DNA from: JAKSSE01 sp045597645
GTDB taxonomy: Bacteria; Bacillota; Clostridia; Lachnospirales; Lachnospiraceae
Direction: 5' to 3'
Assembly: GCA_045597645.1 (NCBI GenBank)
Contig: JAZLKM010000048.1
Coordinates: forward strand, 1 to 64,000
DNA length: 64,000 bases
The translations under genes and the position numbers were made by a program. The notes below the pieces were generated by a model. That model was not told the DNA's origin. It saw only the letters and a program-made list of their open reading frames with translations, and made no database searches. Below, piece after piece: positions 1 to 8,637 of this stretch; the stretch's first letter is position 1, and every line of letters begins with the position of its first letter.

Positions 1-86
1 TTGAAGACGACAAGGTTGATAGGGCAGAGGTGGAAGTGCAGTAATGCATGGAGCTGACTGTTACTAATAGGTCGAAGAGTTAACTA
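1..86 (+). rRNA. 23S rRNA, 3' end (partial)
   Basis: The first bases match the conserved 3' terminus of bacterial 23S rRNA, including the GTTGATAGG and TTACTAATAGGTCGA stretches that form the last domain. The gene enters from the left edge, so only its end is visible; the exact 3' end is approximate. It is followed after about 60 nt by tRNA-Asp, leaving no room for a 5S gene. Confidence 0.93.
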
Positions 87-144
87 CGCATAAATCTTAA
101 AAAGATGTTGCCTGTATGAAGTTTTCAATGTATGATATGTATAT

Positions 145-218
145 GGCCTAATGGCTCAGTTGGTTAGAGCACCGCCCTGTCACGGCGGGGGTCGCGGGTT
201 CGAGTCCCGCTTAGGTCG
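145..218 (+). tRNA. tRNA-Asp (GTC)
   Basis: A full cloverleaf can be drawn: acceptor GGCCTAA with TTAGGTC (one G-U pair), anticodon loop CTGTCAC giving GTC, T-arm with TTCGAGT, discriminator G. CCA is not encoded. It is the first of four tRNAs behind the 23S gene, probably co-transcribed with the rRNA operon. Confidence 0.97.
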
Positions 219-224
219 GTCAAT

Positions 225-297
225 GGGATCTTAGCTCAGCTGGGAGAGCATCTGCCTTACAAGCAGAGGGTCATAGGTTCGAGCCCTATAGGTCCCA
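225..297 (+). tRNA. tRNA-Val (TAC)
   Basis: Acceptor GGGATCT pairs with AGGTCCC; the anticodon loop reads CTTACAA, giving TAC for valine; the T-loop is TTCGAGC and the discriminator is A. It lies 6 nt after tRNA-Asp in the same rRNA-linked array. Confidence 0.97.
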
Positions 298-306
298 TTT
301 ATTTAT

Positions 307-388
307 GGGTGGATTCCCGAGTGGCCAAAGGGGACAGACTGTAAATCTGCTGCAACTTGCTTCGGTGGTTCGAATCCACCTCCACCCA
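307..388 (+). tRNA. tRNA-Tyr (GTA)
   Basis: This 82-nt class II tRNA has acceptor GGGTGGA with TCCACCC, anticodon loop CTGTAAA giving GTA, and a long variable arm (GCAACTTGCTTC region), as expected for bacterial tRNA-Tyr. The discriminator is A. Confidence 0.97.
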
Positions 389-397
389 TTTGAATAT

Positions 398-471
398 CGC
401 GGGGTAGAGCAGTCCGGAAGCTCGCCGGGCTCATAACCCGGAGGTCATTGGTTCAAATCCATTCCCCGCAA
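398..471 (+). tRNA. initiator tRNA-fMet (CAT)
   Basis: The anticodon loop is CTCATAA (CAT). The first base C398 faces A470, leaving the unpaired C1-A72 position that marks initiator tRNA, and the anticodon stem carries the GGG/CCC pairs also diagnostic for fMet. It is the last tRNA of the rRNA-linked cluster. Confidence 0.96.
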
Positions 472-477
472 CTACAT

Positions 478-503
478 CCTGATGGTTAACATCAGGTTTT
501 TTT
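478..503 (+). terminator. terminator of the rRNA/tRNA operon
   Basis: CCTGATG and CATCAGG form a 7-bp stem around GTTAA, followed by seven T residues. It closes the rRNA-tRNA transcription unit just before the ribosome site of the next gene. Confidence 0.88.
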
Positions 504-521
504 ATTTATACGGAGGTGTTT

Positions 522-767
522 ATGATTACATATAAGGCAGCAAAGACAAAAGCTGTTTTTCATAAATCAAATGTTAACATGGCTGTAGAATATAAAGATG
601 CATGGGAATTTTGTGCTATGAAAAATGGTCAAGTGGATGGTATGCCTTTTTTTATTACTAAAGAAAATGGAGACATATTAGAATTAACGGAATATATGTT
701 AAATGCTGATGATAATATTTCTTGGGAAAACATTAATTTCGAAACAGGAGATAAAGTTTCATTATGA
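522..767 (+). CDS. small protein of unknown function
   Basis: I do not recognise this 81-residue protein. The ATG at 522 is preferred to the in-frame GTG at 516 because CGGAGG at 511-516 sits at proper spacing from it. No signal peptide, membrane segment or cysteine cluster is visible; the middle has GMPFFITKENGD, and the C-terminal half is acidic. Its stop overlaps the start of the downstream FMN reductase (ATGA), so the two are translationally coupled and may work together, for example as an accessory protein of the flavoenzyme; that link is inference. Confidence 0.7.
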   Translation: MITYKAAKTKAVFHKSNVNMAVEYKDAWEFCAMKNGQVDGMPFFITKENGDILELTEYMLNADDNISWENINFETGDKVSL

Positions 768-1453
768 AGATAGTACTTATACATGGGCAGAGTCATAAAG
801 GATCAACATATTATATTGCAAATAATTTAGCGCAGAAAATAGGTGGAGACATTATAGAATTCTTTCTGCCGAGAGATTTTGGTGAGTTTTGTGTTGGCTG
901 TACAAATTGTTTTATGAAATCAGAAACGAAATGCCCTCATTATGATAAGCTAAGTCCGATTACAAAAGCTATAGATGAAGCAGATGTTATAATATTGGCT
1001 AGCCCTGTTTACGTTTATCATGCAACAGGATCCATGAAGGCTTTTCTAGATCATTATGGCTATAGATGGATGGTTCATAGACCAGAGGAATCTATGTTTC
1101 AAAAACAAGGAATATGTATTTCAACTGCTGCAGGTGCAGGAATGAAGTCAACTAACAAAGACATGTTGGATAGCTTGTTCTTTTGGGGTGTTGCAAGAAG
1201 ATATAGCTATGGTATAGGTGTAGCTGCAGTTGACTGGAATGGTATTAGTGATAAGAAAAAACGTAGTATTGATAAAGCAACATCGAAAATTTCGAAGAAA
1301 GTATTGAGAAAGTCAAAAAGTATCAAACCTGACATTAGGGTTAAAGGATTTTTCTGGATGATGCATCTAATGCAGAGGAATGGTTTTAATCCTTGTGATG
1401 TTGAGTACTGGAAAGCGAAAGGCTGGACAAAAACGAAAAGACCGTGGAATTAA
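764..1453 (+). CDS. NAD(P)H-dependent FMN reductase family protein
   Basis: The 229-residue protein has a flavodoxin-like fold of the FMN_red/iron-sulfur flavoprotein family. It begins with a beta strand and phosphate-binding loop (MKIVLIHGQSHKGST), has the CVGCTNC stretch near residues 43-49 and the DEADVIILASPVYVY strand typical of the family, followed by a MKAFLDHYG helix. The CxxCxxC-C pattern (with CPHYD) resembles iron-sulfur flavoproteins, so an Fe-S cluster is possible. It is probably a cytosolic oxidoreductase; the substrate is unknown. Its start overlaps the preceding small gene. Confidence 0.82.
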   Translation: MKIVLIHGQSHKGSTYYIANNLAQKIGGDIIEFFLPRDFGEFCVGCTNCFMKSETKCPHYDKLSPITKAIDEADVIILASPVYVYHATGSMKAFLDHYGYRWMVHRPEESMFQKQGICISTAAGAGMKSTNKDMLDSLFFWGVARRYSYGIGVAAVDWNGISDKKKRSIDKATSKISKKVLRKSKSIKPDIRVKGFFWMMHLMQRNGFNPCDVEYWKAKGWTKTKRPWN

Positions 1454-1478
1454 GCTAAAAAAAGACTTAAAGTTAGAG

Positions 1479-1512
1479 AAAAAACCCCTATAGTTTCCTA
1501 TAGGGGTTTTTG
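1479..1512. terminator. bidirectional terminator
   Basis: AAAAACCCCTATAG and CTATAGGGGTTTTT form a long stem around a short loop, with A-rich and T-rich flanks on both sides. It can end the FMN reductase transcript on the plus strand and the tRNA-Phe transcript on the minus strand. Confidence 0.88.
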
Positions 1513-1525
1513 AAACAAATAAAAA

Positions 1526-1598
<73 letters not shown>

Positions 1599-1626
1599 AT
1601 TTGTGCTTGTCACAAGCACGTTTGAT

Positions 1627-1655
1627 ATATTATCATTTATAGATATAGATTGCAA
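1627..1655 (-). promoter_or_regulatory. promoter for tRNA-Phe
   Basis: On the minus strand TTGCAA and TAATAT are separated by 17 nt, a good sigma-A promoter, ending about 28 nt upstream of tRNA-Phe. A perfect 7-bp hairpin (GTGCTTG, 1603-1619) lies in the short tRNA leader. Confidence 0.7.
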
Positions 1656-1684
1656 GTGTTTTTTGCTTTTTATTCTTATATTTC

Positions 1685-1713
1685 TTGTAGGGATTATTGG
1701 ATAATGATAAAAT
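1685..1713 (+). promoter_or_regulatory. promoter for the DUF4349 gene
   Basis: TTGTAG and TAAAAT are separated by 17 nt, about 35 nt before the GTG start at 1749. It probably drives the lipoprotein gene and the overlapping genes behind it. Confidence 0.6.
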
Positions 1714-1748
1714 ATGAAAAACTATATACTGTGTAGGGAGGGATAGTA

Positions 1749-2750
1749 GTGAAAAGAAAAGGTTTATTTATAGGAATAATCGCAGCCTTGACATTTGGAT
1801 CGTTAGTTGTAGCTGGATGTGGAAGCAATTATTCTGCTAAAGATAGTTATTCAACAGGAGGTTATGCAGCATCTGCGGATAATGGTTATTATGAGGAGAG
1901 TTATGACTCTGTTTCGGTTGCAACCTCAACAGAAAGCCAGGCAGAATCTGTAAACGAATCTTCTGCAGAAAAGAGAAAACGTATTATTTCAGTAAATATA
2001 AATGCTGAAACAAAAACATTCGACGAGACGCTGGTATCAATTGAAAGCAAGGTATCAGAACTTGGTGGATATATAGAAAGTATTGACACCAATAATGGTA
2101 GCTACGACTATAGTTATAGCTATAGCACAACAAAGACAAGTGATATGAGAATTCGTATTCCGGCTGAGCGCTTGGAAGGATTTCTTGAATGTGTTAATAG
2201 TAGCTGCAACGTGACAAAATATAGTAAGTCTGAAGAAGATGTAACGTTAACGTATGTTGACCTTCAGAGCCATATAAATGCACTTCGTACAGAGCAAGAA
2301 CGCTTAAATGAGCTTTTGGCAGGGGCCGATACTATAGAGGATATGATCTATATAGAAGAGAGAATGGCCAATGTAAGATATGAGTTAGAGAGTTACGCAT
2401 CACAGCTAAGAACGTTTGACAACAAAATTGACTATAGCACAGTTAGTTTATACTTAAGAGAAGTGCAGGAGCTAACTCCGGTTGAGGAGGAGACTATCTG
2501 GCAGAGAATCTCTACAGGCTTTGCAAAGAATCTCACAGGAGTGGGAACAGGATTGGTTAATTTCTTTGTATGGATTATAGTTTCATCTCCTGTATTCTTA
2601 TTGCTTGGTGCTATAGGCGTAGGCGTATGGCTTATAGTTAGGGCAAATATTAGAAAAAATCGCAAGAAACGAGCCTTAGAAGCTGCAAAGAAGGCAGAAG
2701 CTGAGACGGAGAGTAAAAAGGTTGCAGAAGAAACAGAAAGCAAGCAATAA
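1749..2750 (+). CDS. DUF4349 domain lipoprotein
   Basis: The 333-residue protein starts at GTG behind GGGAGGG. It has a lipoprotein signal peptide with lipobox LVVAGC (Cys24), a Ser/Tyr-rich linker to about residue 75, then the DUF4349 region with its typical pattern: a strand with ISVNINAET, a segment around SKVSELGGYIES, a serine-rich insert, MRIRIPAERLEGFL, and a long coiled coil (residues about 185-230) containing EERMANVRYELE. A transmembrane helix lies near residues 268-296, followed by a charged, lysine/glutamate-rich cytoplasmic tail. The family is surface-exposed with unknown function. The next gene overlaps its 3' end. Confidence 0.85.
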   Translation: MKRKGLFIGIIAALTFGSLVVAGCGSNYSAKDSYSTGGYAASADNGYYEESYDSVSVATSTESQAESVNESSAEKRKRIISVNINAETKTFDETLVSIESKVSELGGYIESIDTNNGSYDYSYSYSTTKTSDMRIRIPAERLEGFLECVNSSCNVTKYSKSEEDVTLTYVDLQSHINALRTEQERLNELLAGADTIEDMIYIEERMANVRYELESYASQLRTFDNKIDYSTVSLYLREVQELTPVEEETIWQRISTGFAKNLTGVGTGLVNFFVWIIVSSPVFLLLGAIGVGVWLIVRANIRKNRKKRALEAAKKAEAETESKKVAEETESKQ

Positions 2751-3900
2751 AACAATAAAGAAAAGAGAATGGCTTTATTATGGAGCCATTCTCGTTTTTT
2801 TAGTCCTTTTGAATATTGCGTCATGGTGCTCAACAGCATTCTGCGATTGGTATCGATTAAAGATTTTCCCCATATGGCTAGTTACCTATGGAAGGATAAC
2901 AGGAATAGCACCATTTTCTATAGGTGAAATACTGCTAGGAATAGCAGTATTGATGGTATGTATAGCTATCATTTTAATCCTGCCGGCGATAAAAAAGCCG
3001 AAGCTTCGGAAATACTACAATTTTTTTATTAGCGTGACATTAGTTGTTGCAACTTTAATGACGTTAAACTGTACAGTTCTATATCATTCTTCGACTTTTC
3101 CAGAACTTTATCTTGAAAATAGTAACTATAATAACAATGTCAGCGATTTATACAATATATATAATCATGTAGCAAAAAAATGTAACCGGCTTTCCTTGGA
3201 GGTATGTAGAAATAACAAAGGCGAGATTGTATATCAGGGCGAGGAGGACAAGGAGACCGCACAAAAGCTGATGCAGACGCAAGCTATAAGGGAAATGGAG
3301 AAGATGGGAGAAATATACCCTGAATTAAGAGGATACTATCCACGACCAAAGCAGATGTTTTTTTCAGATTTTATGTGTCAACAGAACATGTGCGGCTGGT
3401 ATTTCCCTTTTTCACTAGAAGCTAATTATAATGATGTTATGTATGTGATGAATGTACCAGATACGTTGTGTCATGAATTGGCGCATCTAAAAGGCTTTAT
3501 GTACGAAGAGGAGGCTAGCTTTATCAGCTATTTGGCTTGTATAAATAGCGCAGATATTTATTTTGAATATAGTGGATACCTTTACGTCCTAGGATATTTA
3601 CAGAATGATTTGATAAAGGAAATGAAAGCAAACCCAGAGGTGGTTGCAGAGTTAATGAAAAATACACCTATGACTATGCTAAGAGAGCAAGTCATAGAAG
3701 ATGACATATTTGTTACTGATGAGGAGTGGGAAAGAATAAATGGTAAAGCTATTGTTTCTACAGAAGTGGCAACAGAAGTGACAGATAAATTAGCAGATAC
3801 TTCTATGAAATTAAACGGTGTAAGAGATGGAAGAGTTAGCTATAGTAGAGTTGTTGATTTACTATTACTTTACTATAGTCAAAATGAATTTGAGGAATAA
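2722..3900 (+). CDS. DUF3810 membrane metallopeptidase-like protein
   Basis: The protein begins with about three transmembrane helices (within residues 15-120) and then has an extracellular domain with a zincin motif, LCHELAHLKGF, followed downstream by EEEASF, the usual layout of DUF3810. HExxH and the later glutamate suggest zinc-dependent proteolysis, but no substrate is known. The start is uncertain: a TTG at 2722, inside the preceding gene, is the only early initiator in frame. It is co-transcribed with the DUF4349 lipoprotein gene and touches the next gene (TAATG). Confidence 0.78.
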   Translation: MQKKQKASNKTIKKREWLYYGAILVFLVLLNIASWCSTAFCDWYRLKIFPIWLVTYGRITGIAPFSIGEILLGIAVLMVCIAIILILPAIKKPKLRKYYNFFISVTLVVATLMTLNCTVLYHSSTFPELYLENSNYNNNVSDLYNIYNHVAKKCNRLSLEVCRNNKGEIVYQGEEDKETAQKLMQTQAIREMEKMGEIYPELRGYYPRPKQMFFSDFMCQQNMCGWYFPFSLEANYNDVMYVMNVPDTLCHELAHLKGFMYEEEASFISYLACINSADIYFEYSGYLYVLGYLQNDLIKEMKANPEVVAELMKNTPMTMLREQVIEDDIFVTDEEWERINGKAIVSTEVATEVTDKLADTSMKLNGVRDGRVSYSRVVDLLLLYYSQNEFEE

Positions 3901-5222
3901 TGAAAATCAAGTTTATTGCAGAAAAAGAATATTATGCTGAAACTAATAAAGGCAGTACACTTTTGACAGCAGCAAGAAGCTGTCCCGGTGTTTATGTGAC
4001 AGCAAACTGTGGCGGAAAAGGCACCTGCGGAAGATGTAAAACATTCCTGTCCGAAGGTAAGGTGATGACAAAGGATGGAATGATAGAGGCTCCGTCGATA
4101 ATTAACCTGTGTCACAGTTATCCTTTATCAGACTGCAGTGTTAGGCTTTCGACAGAAAAGACACCAGATGCTAACTACATTGAAGATGCAGATTGTGCTG
4201 ATAAATTAGGAATAGCTATAGATCTAGGGACAACTAATATTTCTGCATTGCTAACTGATGGGAAGAAAATTTATGGAGAGATAACGCAAAGAAACAGGCA
4301 ATCAGTCTATGGTGCTGACGTTATGACAAGGATAAGCTTCGCTGTTGATGGAAAAGCGAGGGAACTGCAAGCGATAATAAAGCGACAATTAGCGGATATA
4401 GTAATATCGCTTACTAATAACTGTGGAATAGAAGCGGTAGAAGAAATAGTAATAGCTTGTAATACAACAATGGAATATCTGTTACTAGGCTGGGATGCAT
4501 CATCTCTAGGGCAAGCGCCGTACAAAACCCGGGAATTATCATTTCAAAACACAACAATAGTAGGAATAAGAGCAAGGATTATGCCAGGCATATCTGCATT
4601 TGTTGGTGGAGATATTGTAAGCGGTATGTCATATTTGGGATTTATAGGTAAAAAAGAGCCCACACTATTGTTGGATCTGGGAACAAATGGCGAGATGGCT
4701 CTTTGGACAGGAGATAGACTGTTAACAACCTCAGTGCCGGCCGGACCGGCATTTGAGAGTGGAAAGGTAATATATGGTTCTGAGCTGCTAGATTGTGCTT
4801 GGGAAAAACTAAATGATGGGACGATGACAGAAACAGGCTATCTACTGACACAGAGCGAGTATCAGGATGATATTCGAATCCTACAGATGGCCAAGGCTGC
4901 CACAATGGCTGGTATAAAATGCTTGCTAAATGAATCTCTTCTAGGTGCAGATGACATAGAAAATGTCATTATAGCAGGAACTTTTGGAGAGTACATTAAT
5001 TCGGAAGCTGCGATAGGTGTAGGTATGCTGCCGGAAGGCTGGCAAAGCAAAATTAAGGTGGTCGGAAATGCAGCATTAAAGGGCGCTGTGATGATGATCT
5101 ATAATGTCGAAATGGAGAAAATAGCAAATCAGATTAAAGATATTGCGACGGTTATATCTTTAGCGGATTCGGAGAAATTTTCTGAAGATTATGTAGCAGG
5201 GATGAATTTTCCAAAATTATAA
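3900..5222 (+). CDS. RACo-like ferredoxin/ASKHA domain protein (DUF4445)
   Basis: The 440-residue protein fuses an N-terminal plant-type [2Fe-2S] domain (cysteines 37, 43, 46 and 71; CGGKGTCGRC) to an ASKHA ATPase domain. ATPase signatures are IAIDLGTTNISALL and LLLDLGTNGEMALW, with a late IAGTFGEYI. The family is known for reductive activators of corrinoid proteins, which use ATP to drive electron transfer to Co(II). No corrinoid protein or methyltransferase gene is visible nearby, so its partner here is unknown. It is shorter than classical RACo (about 600 residues), lacking the linker region. Confidence 0.82.
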   Translation: MKIKFIAEKEYYAETNKGSTLLTAARSCPGVYVTANCGGKGTCGRCKTFLSEGKVMTKDGMIEAPSIINLCHSYPLSDCSVRLSTEKTPDANYIEDADCADKLGIAIDLGTTNISALLTDGKKIYGEITQRNRQSVYGADVMTRISFAVDGKARELQAIIKRQLADIVISLTNNCGIEAVEEIVIACNTTMEYLLLGWDASSLGQAPYKTRELSFQNTTIVGIRARIMPGISAFVGGDIVSGMSYLGFIGKKEPTLLLDLGTNGEMALWTGDRLLTTSVPAGPAFESGKVIYGSELLDCAWEKLNDGTMTETGYLLTQSEYQDDIRILQMAKAATMAGIKCLLNESLLGADDIENVIIAGTFGEYINSEAAIGVGMLPEGWQSKIKVVGNAALKGAVMMIYNVEMEKIANQIKDIATVISLADSEKFSEDYVAGMNFPKL

Positions 5223-5240
5223 GAAATTAGGATATAAACC

Positions 5241-7157
5241 ATGAATGATTATTTGCCAATAAGTAGAGAAGATATGAAAAAGAGAGGATGGAATCAGTGT
5301 GATTTCGTTTTTGTGATAGGCGATGCATACGTTGACCATTCTTCTTTTGGTCCGGCTATTATATCTAGAGTGTTAGAGAGTCGTGGATATAAAGTGGGAA
5401 TAATATCTCAGCCAGATTGGAAGGATGATAAATCCATAACGATCCTAGGGGAGCCTAGATTAGGATTTCTGGTATGTGCTGGAAATATGGATTCTATGGT
5501 TAATCATTACACGGTAAATAAAAAGCATAGGAGCATGGACGCATATACACCGGGTGGAGAAATGGGAAAGAGACCCGATTATGCAACTGTTGTATATGGA
5601 AATTTAATAAGACGCACTTACAAAAAGACACCGATAATCGTTGGTGGAATAGAAGGCTCGTTACGCAGATTAGCCCATTATGATTATTGGTCTAATAAAT
5701 TGAAGAGATCCATTTTGCTAGATTCAGGAGCAGACCTTGTCTCTTATGGGATGGGCGAAAAAAGTATTGTTGAGATTGCAGATTGCCTAAACGCTGGTAT
5801 AGATGTCAAAGATATTTGTTTTATAAAAGGAACGGTTTATAGGACATCTGACATTTCTTCTATAGAGGGTGCTATTGAATTACCGTCATTTGAGGAGATG
5901 CAGGCGGATAAAATAAATTATGCGAGGAGCTTCCACGTTCAAAACATGAATACGGATGCTATTACTGGAAAAGTGTTGATAGAAGGCTATCCGAATAAAG
6001 TGTATGTGGTGCAGAATCCGCCAGCAGAACCATTAACAACTCAGGAAATGGACGATGTATATGCACTTCCGTTTATGAATAATTACCATCCTAGTTACGA
6101 GTCTAAGGGAGGTGTGCCGGCAATTACTGAAATCAAATTCTCACTTACCAGCTGCAGAGGCTGCTTTGGAGGATGTAATTTCTGCGCGCTGACATTTCAC
6201 CAAGGAAGGCGCATACAAGTAAGAAGTCATGAATCTATAATAGAAGAAGCAGAAAGAATGACAAAGGATCCTGATTTCAAAGGATATATTCATGATGTCG
6301 GTGGGCCGACAGCTAATTTTAGAAGGACATCTTGCGATAAGCAACTGACAAAGGGAGTATGCAGTAATAGACAATGTTTATTTCCAAAACCTTGCCCTAA
6401 CCTGAAGGTTGATCATTCGGATTATTTATCATTACTAAGAAAGCTTCGAAAAATACCGAAGGTGAAAAAAGTATTTGTCAGATCAGGGTTGAGATTTGAT
6501 TATCTATGCGCAGATAAATCAGATGAGTTTTTGAAGGATTTATGTAAGTATCATATAAGCGGACAATTGCGAGTCGCTCCAGAGCATGTTGCAGATGAAG
6601 TGCTGCAATTAATGGGAAAGCCTGAAAATGCTGTGTATCAGCAATTTTTGCAAAGATATAAAAGAGTGAACGACTTAACAGGAAAAGAGCAGTACGCGGT
6701 GCCTTATCTTATGTCGTCACACCCTGGATCTACGCTCGAGGCAGCCATAAAACTGGCAGAGTATATAAGAGATATGGGATATATTCCAGAACAAGTGCAG
6801 GATTTTTACCCTACGCCGTCTACACCATCTACTTGCATGTACTATACAGGCGTTGATCCAGCGACGCTTAAGCCGGTGTATGTACCTAAGGATCCAAAAG
6901 AAAAGGCAATGCAAAGAGCGCTTATACAATATAAAAAACCAGAGAATTACGAGTTGGTAAAAAGGGCGCTTCTTATGGCACATAGAGAGGACCTTATAGG
7001 GTATGATAAAAGCTGCCTTATTCCGCCGAGACCGTATAAGGCTAAAGAAAAGGTAAGTTCTAAAAAACCAGTAGTATCGGTTCAAAAAAATAAAGATGGT
7101 AAGAGAAAGCCTCAAAAGCATATACAGAGTAATAGCGCTAATAGAAAGAAACGATAG
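5241..7157 (+). CDS. YgiQ family radical SAM protein
   Basis: The 638-residue protein is full length for the YgiQ/UPF0313 family. An N-terminal domain with [14 protein letters not shown] and [16 protein letters not shown] precedes the radical SAM core, whose CX3CX2C cluster motif (CFGGCNFC) lies near residues 308-315. [21 protein letters not shown] and PYLMSSHPG are further family signatures. The C-terminal tail is lysine-rich. The reaction of this family has not been established. It lies 18 nt behind the ASKHA gene and likely ends that operon. Confidence 0.9.
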   Translation: MNDYLPISREDMKKRGWNQCDFVFVIGDAYVDHSSFGPAIISRVLESRGYKVGIISQPDWKDDKSITILGEPRLGFLVCAGNMDSMVNHYTVNKKHRSMDAYTPGGEMGKRPDYATVVYGNLIRRTYKKTPIIVGGIEGSLRRLAHYDYWSNKLKRSILLDSGADLVSYGMGEKSIVEIADCLNAGIDVKDICFIKGTVYRTSDISSIEGAIELPSFEEMQADKINYARSFHVQNMNTDAITGKVLIEGYPNKVYVVQNPPAEPLTTQEMDDVYALPFMNNYHPSYESKGGVPAITEIKFSLTSCRGCFGGCNFCALTFHQGRRIQVRSHESIIEEAERMTKDPDFKGYIHDVGGPTANFRRTSCDKQLTKGVCSNRQCLFPKPCPNLKVDHSDYLSLLRKLRKIPKVKKVFVRSGLRFDYLCADKSDEFLKDLCKYHISGQLRVAPEHVADEVLQLMGKPENAVYQQFLQRYKRVNDLTGKEQYAVPYLMSSHPGSTLEAAIKLAEYIRDMGYIPEQVQDFYPTPSTPSTCMYYTGVDPATLKPVYVPKDPKEKAMQRALIQYKKPENYELVKRALLMAHREDLIGYDKSCLIPPRPYKAKEKVSSKKPVVSVQKNKDGKRKPQKHIQSNSANRKKR

Positions 7158-7313
7158 CTGCTAAGTGGCATTTGTTTACTAGTGAGTAGCAAGAATGACA
7201 TTAAAATTTATTAGAGTTCATGCTGGAATGAGATTCAAAAGACTTGAGAGTTATGTTACCTTGTGGTAGATTATAAAGTAGTATGCCTATAGTCTTTTTC
7301 AATGGAGGAAAAC

Positions 7314-8633
7314 ATGGAAAGACAGCCAAATAATAATAGAGAGTTGGGAGATCTTAAAAGCAAGGTCAAAATCATTTTTTCTAGCATATTAGGAGCTCTC
7401 CTGTTATTGGTTGACATTTATCTAATGATAAATGCACCGGAAAATTATATTGCGATAGCGCTGTTTTCAGTTCTCGTGCTTGGTGATTTATATTTTCTCG
7501 TTAACTCAATAATCGAGGTGAATTTTCATAGAGAGGCTGCCCGTATGGAGCAGTATGATGGAATATATAAGGCAGAAAAGGCCTCATACATGATTTTCCG
7601 CAAATATTTTGATACATTGGCTGATAAGCTGTCGTCTATGGACGATAAGCTTGAAATGCCAGCGGAAGAGATTATCAGTGCGCAAAAAGCAGTAGCGAAA
7701 GTTACTATAAATCGAAGTAAGGAAAATACAGATGCTTTGATGAACTCAAATGATAAGCTGATAGAGAAGCTGTTTGAGTTTGAGGGATTACTTTCAGAGA
7801 ATAATGAGAAGCTTCTTGAGAAGCAGGCTGATTTGTCATCTCAGAGCAATAAGGATTATGAGCTAAAGCAGCAAGAGCTGGCATCTAGTATTCGAGAGAT
7901 GGAGCTTTCAATAAAGAATGAGCTGTATCAGGCTATCAATCAGATTGCACTATCACAGCCACAGGTTGTAGTGACGCAGCAGGCAAATGGACCACAGGGG
8001 CAACCTTCAACAATGACCAAAATGCCAGAGCCTCAATTTATAGAGCCTCCTGTATTCGAGGAAGTAGCTCCAAAATATGATGAACTGATGCCAGAGAGCT
8101 TAGAAACTTCAGTTAGTGAGTCTATGCCAGAGGAAGAGTCTTTTGAAGAGCCTATGGCAGAAGTGATGCAGGAAGAGCCTATAATAGAAGAAATGGCCAT
8201 GGAGGAGCCTGCCGTAGAGATAACTGCTGAGGAACATGTTATGGAAGAGGTGGAACCGATTCTGGAACAAGCTCCAGCGGTAGAGGAAATCCCACCGATG
8301 CCAGATTTATCAGATCCAAATAAGCAGATGAGTGCAGATGACATAGCAGCACTATTTGCAAATATGGCGCCTGTAGAGTCAGCACCTATTCCTGAACCAG
8401 AGCCGGAACCGGTGGTGGAGGAAATCCCGCCGATGCCAGATTTATCAGATCCAAATAAGCAGATGAGTGCAGATGACATAGCAGCGCTATTTGCAAATAT
8501 GGCGCCTGTAGAATCAGTGCCTATTCCTGAACCAGAACCTATCGTAGAAGAGAAACCACCAATGCCAGATTTATCAGATCCTAATAAAGTGATGTCACCA
8601 GAGGAGATACAGGCATTGTTTGCTAACATGTAA
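7314..8633 (+). CDS. membrane protein with C-terminal EIDALL-like repeats
   Basis: The 439-residue protein starts at ATG 7314, with GGAGGA at 7304-7309; an ATG at 7302 lies within the ribosome site. Two hydrophobic helices (residues about 20-60) form a membrane hairpin, a long coiled coil follows (about 70-210), then a Pro/Glu-rich linker. The C-terminus carries three copies of a 43-45 residue unit: PPMPDLSDPNK, then MSADDIAALFANM (twice) or MSPEEIQALFANM (last copy). The S-x-[DE]-[DE]-I-x-A-L core matches the N-terminal motif of FliM/FliY that docks CheY. I infer a cytoplasmic display of docking motifs linked to motility; no database function is known to me. Confidence 0.7.
   Translation: MERQPNNNRELGDLKSKVKIIFSSILGALLLLVDIYLMINAPENYIAIALFSVLVLGDLYFLVNSIIEVNFHREAARMEQYDGIYKAEKASYMIFRKYFDTLADKLSSMDDKLEMPAEEIISAQKAVAKVTINRSKENTDALMNSNDKLIEKLFEFEGLLSENNEKLLEKQADLSSQSNKDYELKQQELASSIREMELSIKNELYQAINQIALSQPQVVVTQQANGPQGQPSTMTKMPEPQFIEPPVFEEVAPKYDELMPESLETSVSESMPEEESFEEPMAEVMQEEPIIEEMAMEEPAVEITAEEHVMEEVEPILEQAPAVEEIPPMPDLSDPNKQMSADDIAALFANMAPVESAPIPEPEPEPVVEEIPPMPDLSDPNKQMSADDIAALFANMAPVESVPIPEPEPIVEEKPPMPDLSDPNKVMSPEEIQALFANM
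8283..8630 (+). repeat. three in-frame tandem repeats (135/129 nt)
   Basis: Copies begin at 8283, 8418 and 8547. The first two are nearly identical in DNA, including synonymous positions; the third is diverged and shorter. Each encodes PPMPDLSDPNK, an EIDALL-like helix and, in the first two, a Pro-Glu spacer. Recent duplication is suggested, and copy number may vary between strains. Confidence 0.9.
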
Positions 8634-8637
8634 TAAT

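Noticed and set aside
8033..8629. 198-codon minus-strand frame, Ser/Gly/Ile-rich
   Set aside because: It is the antisense shadow of the repeat region in the membrane protein gene; its composition follows from the repeats.
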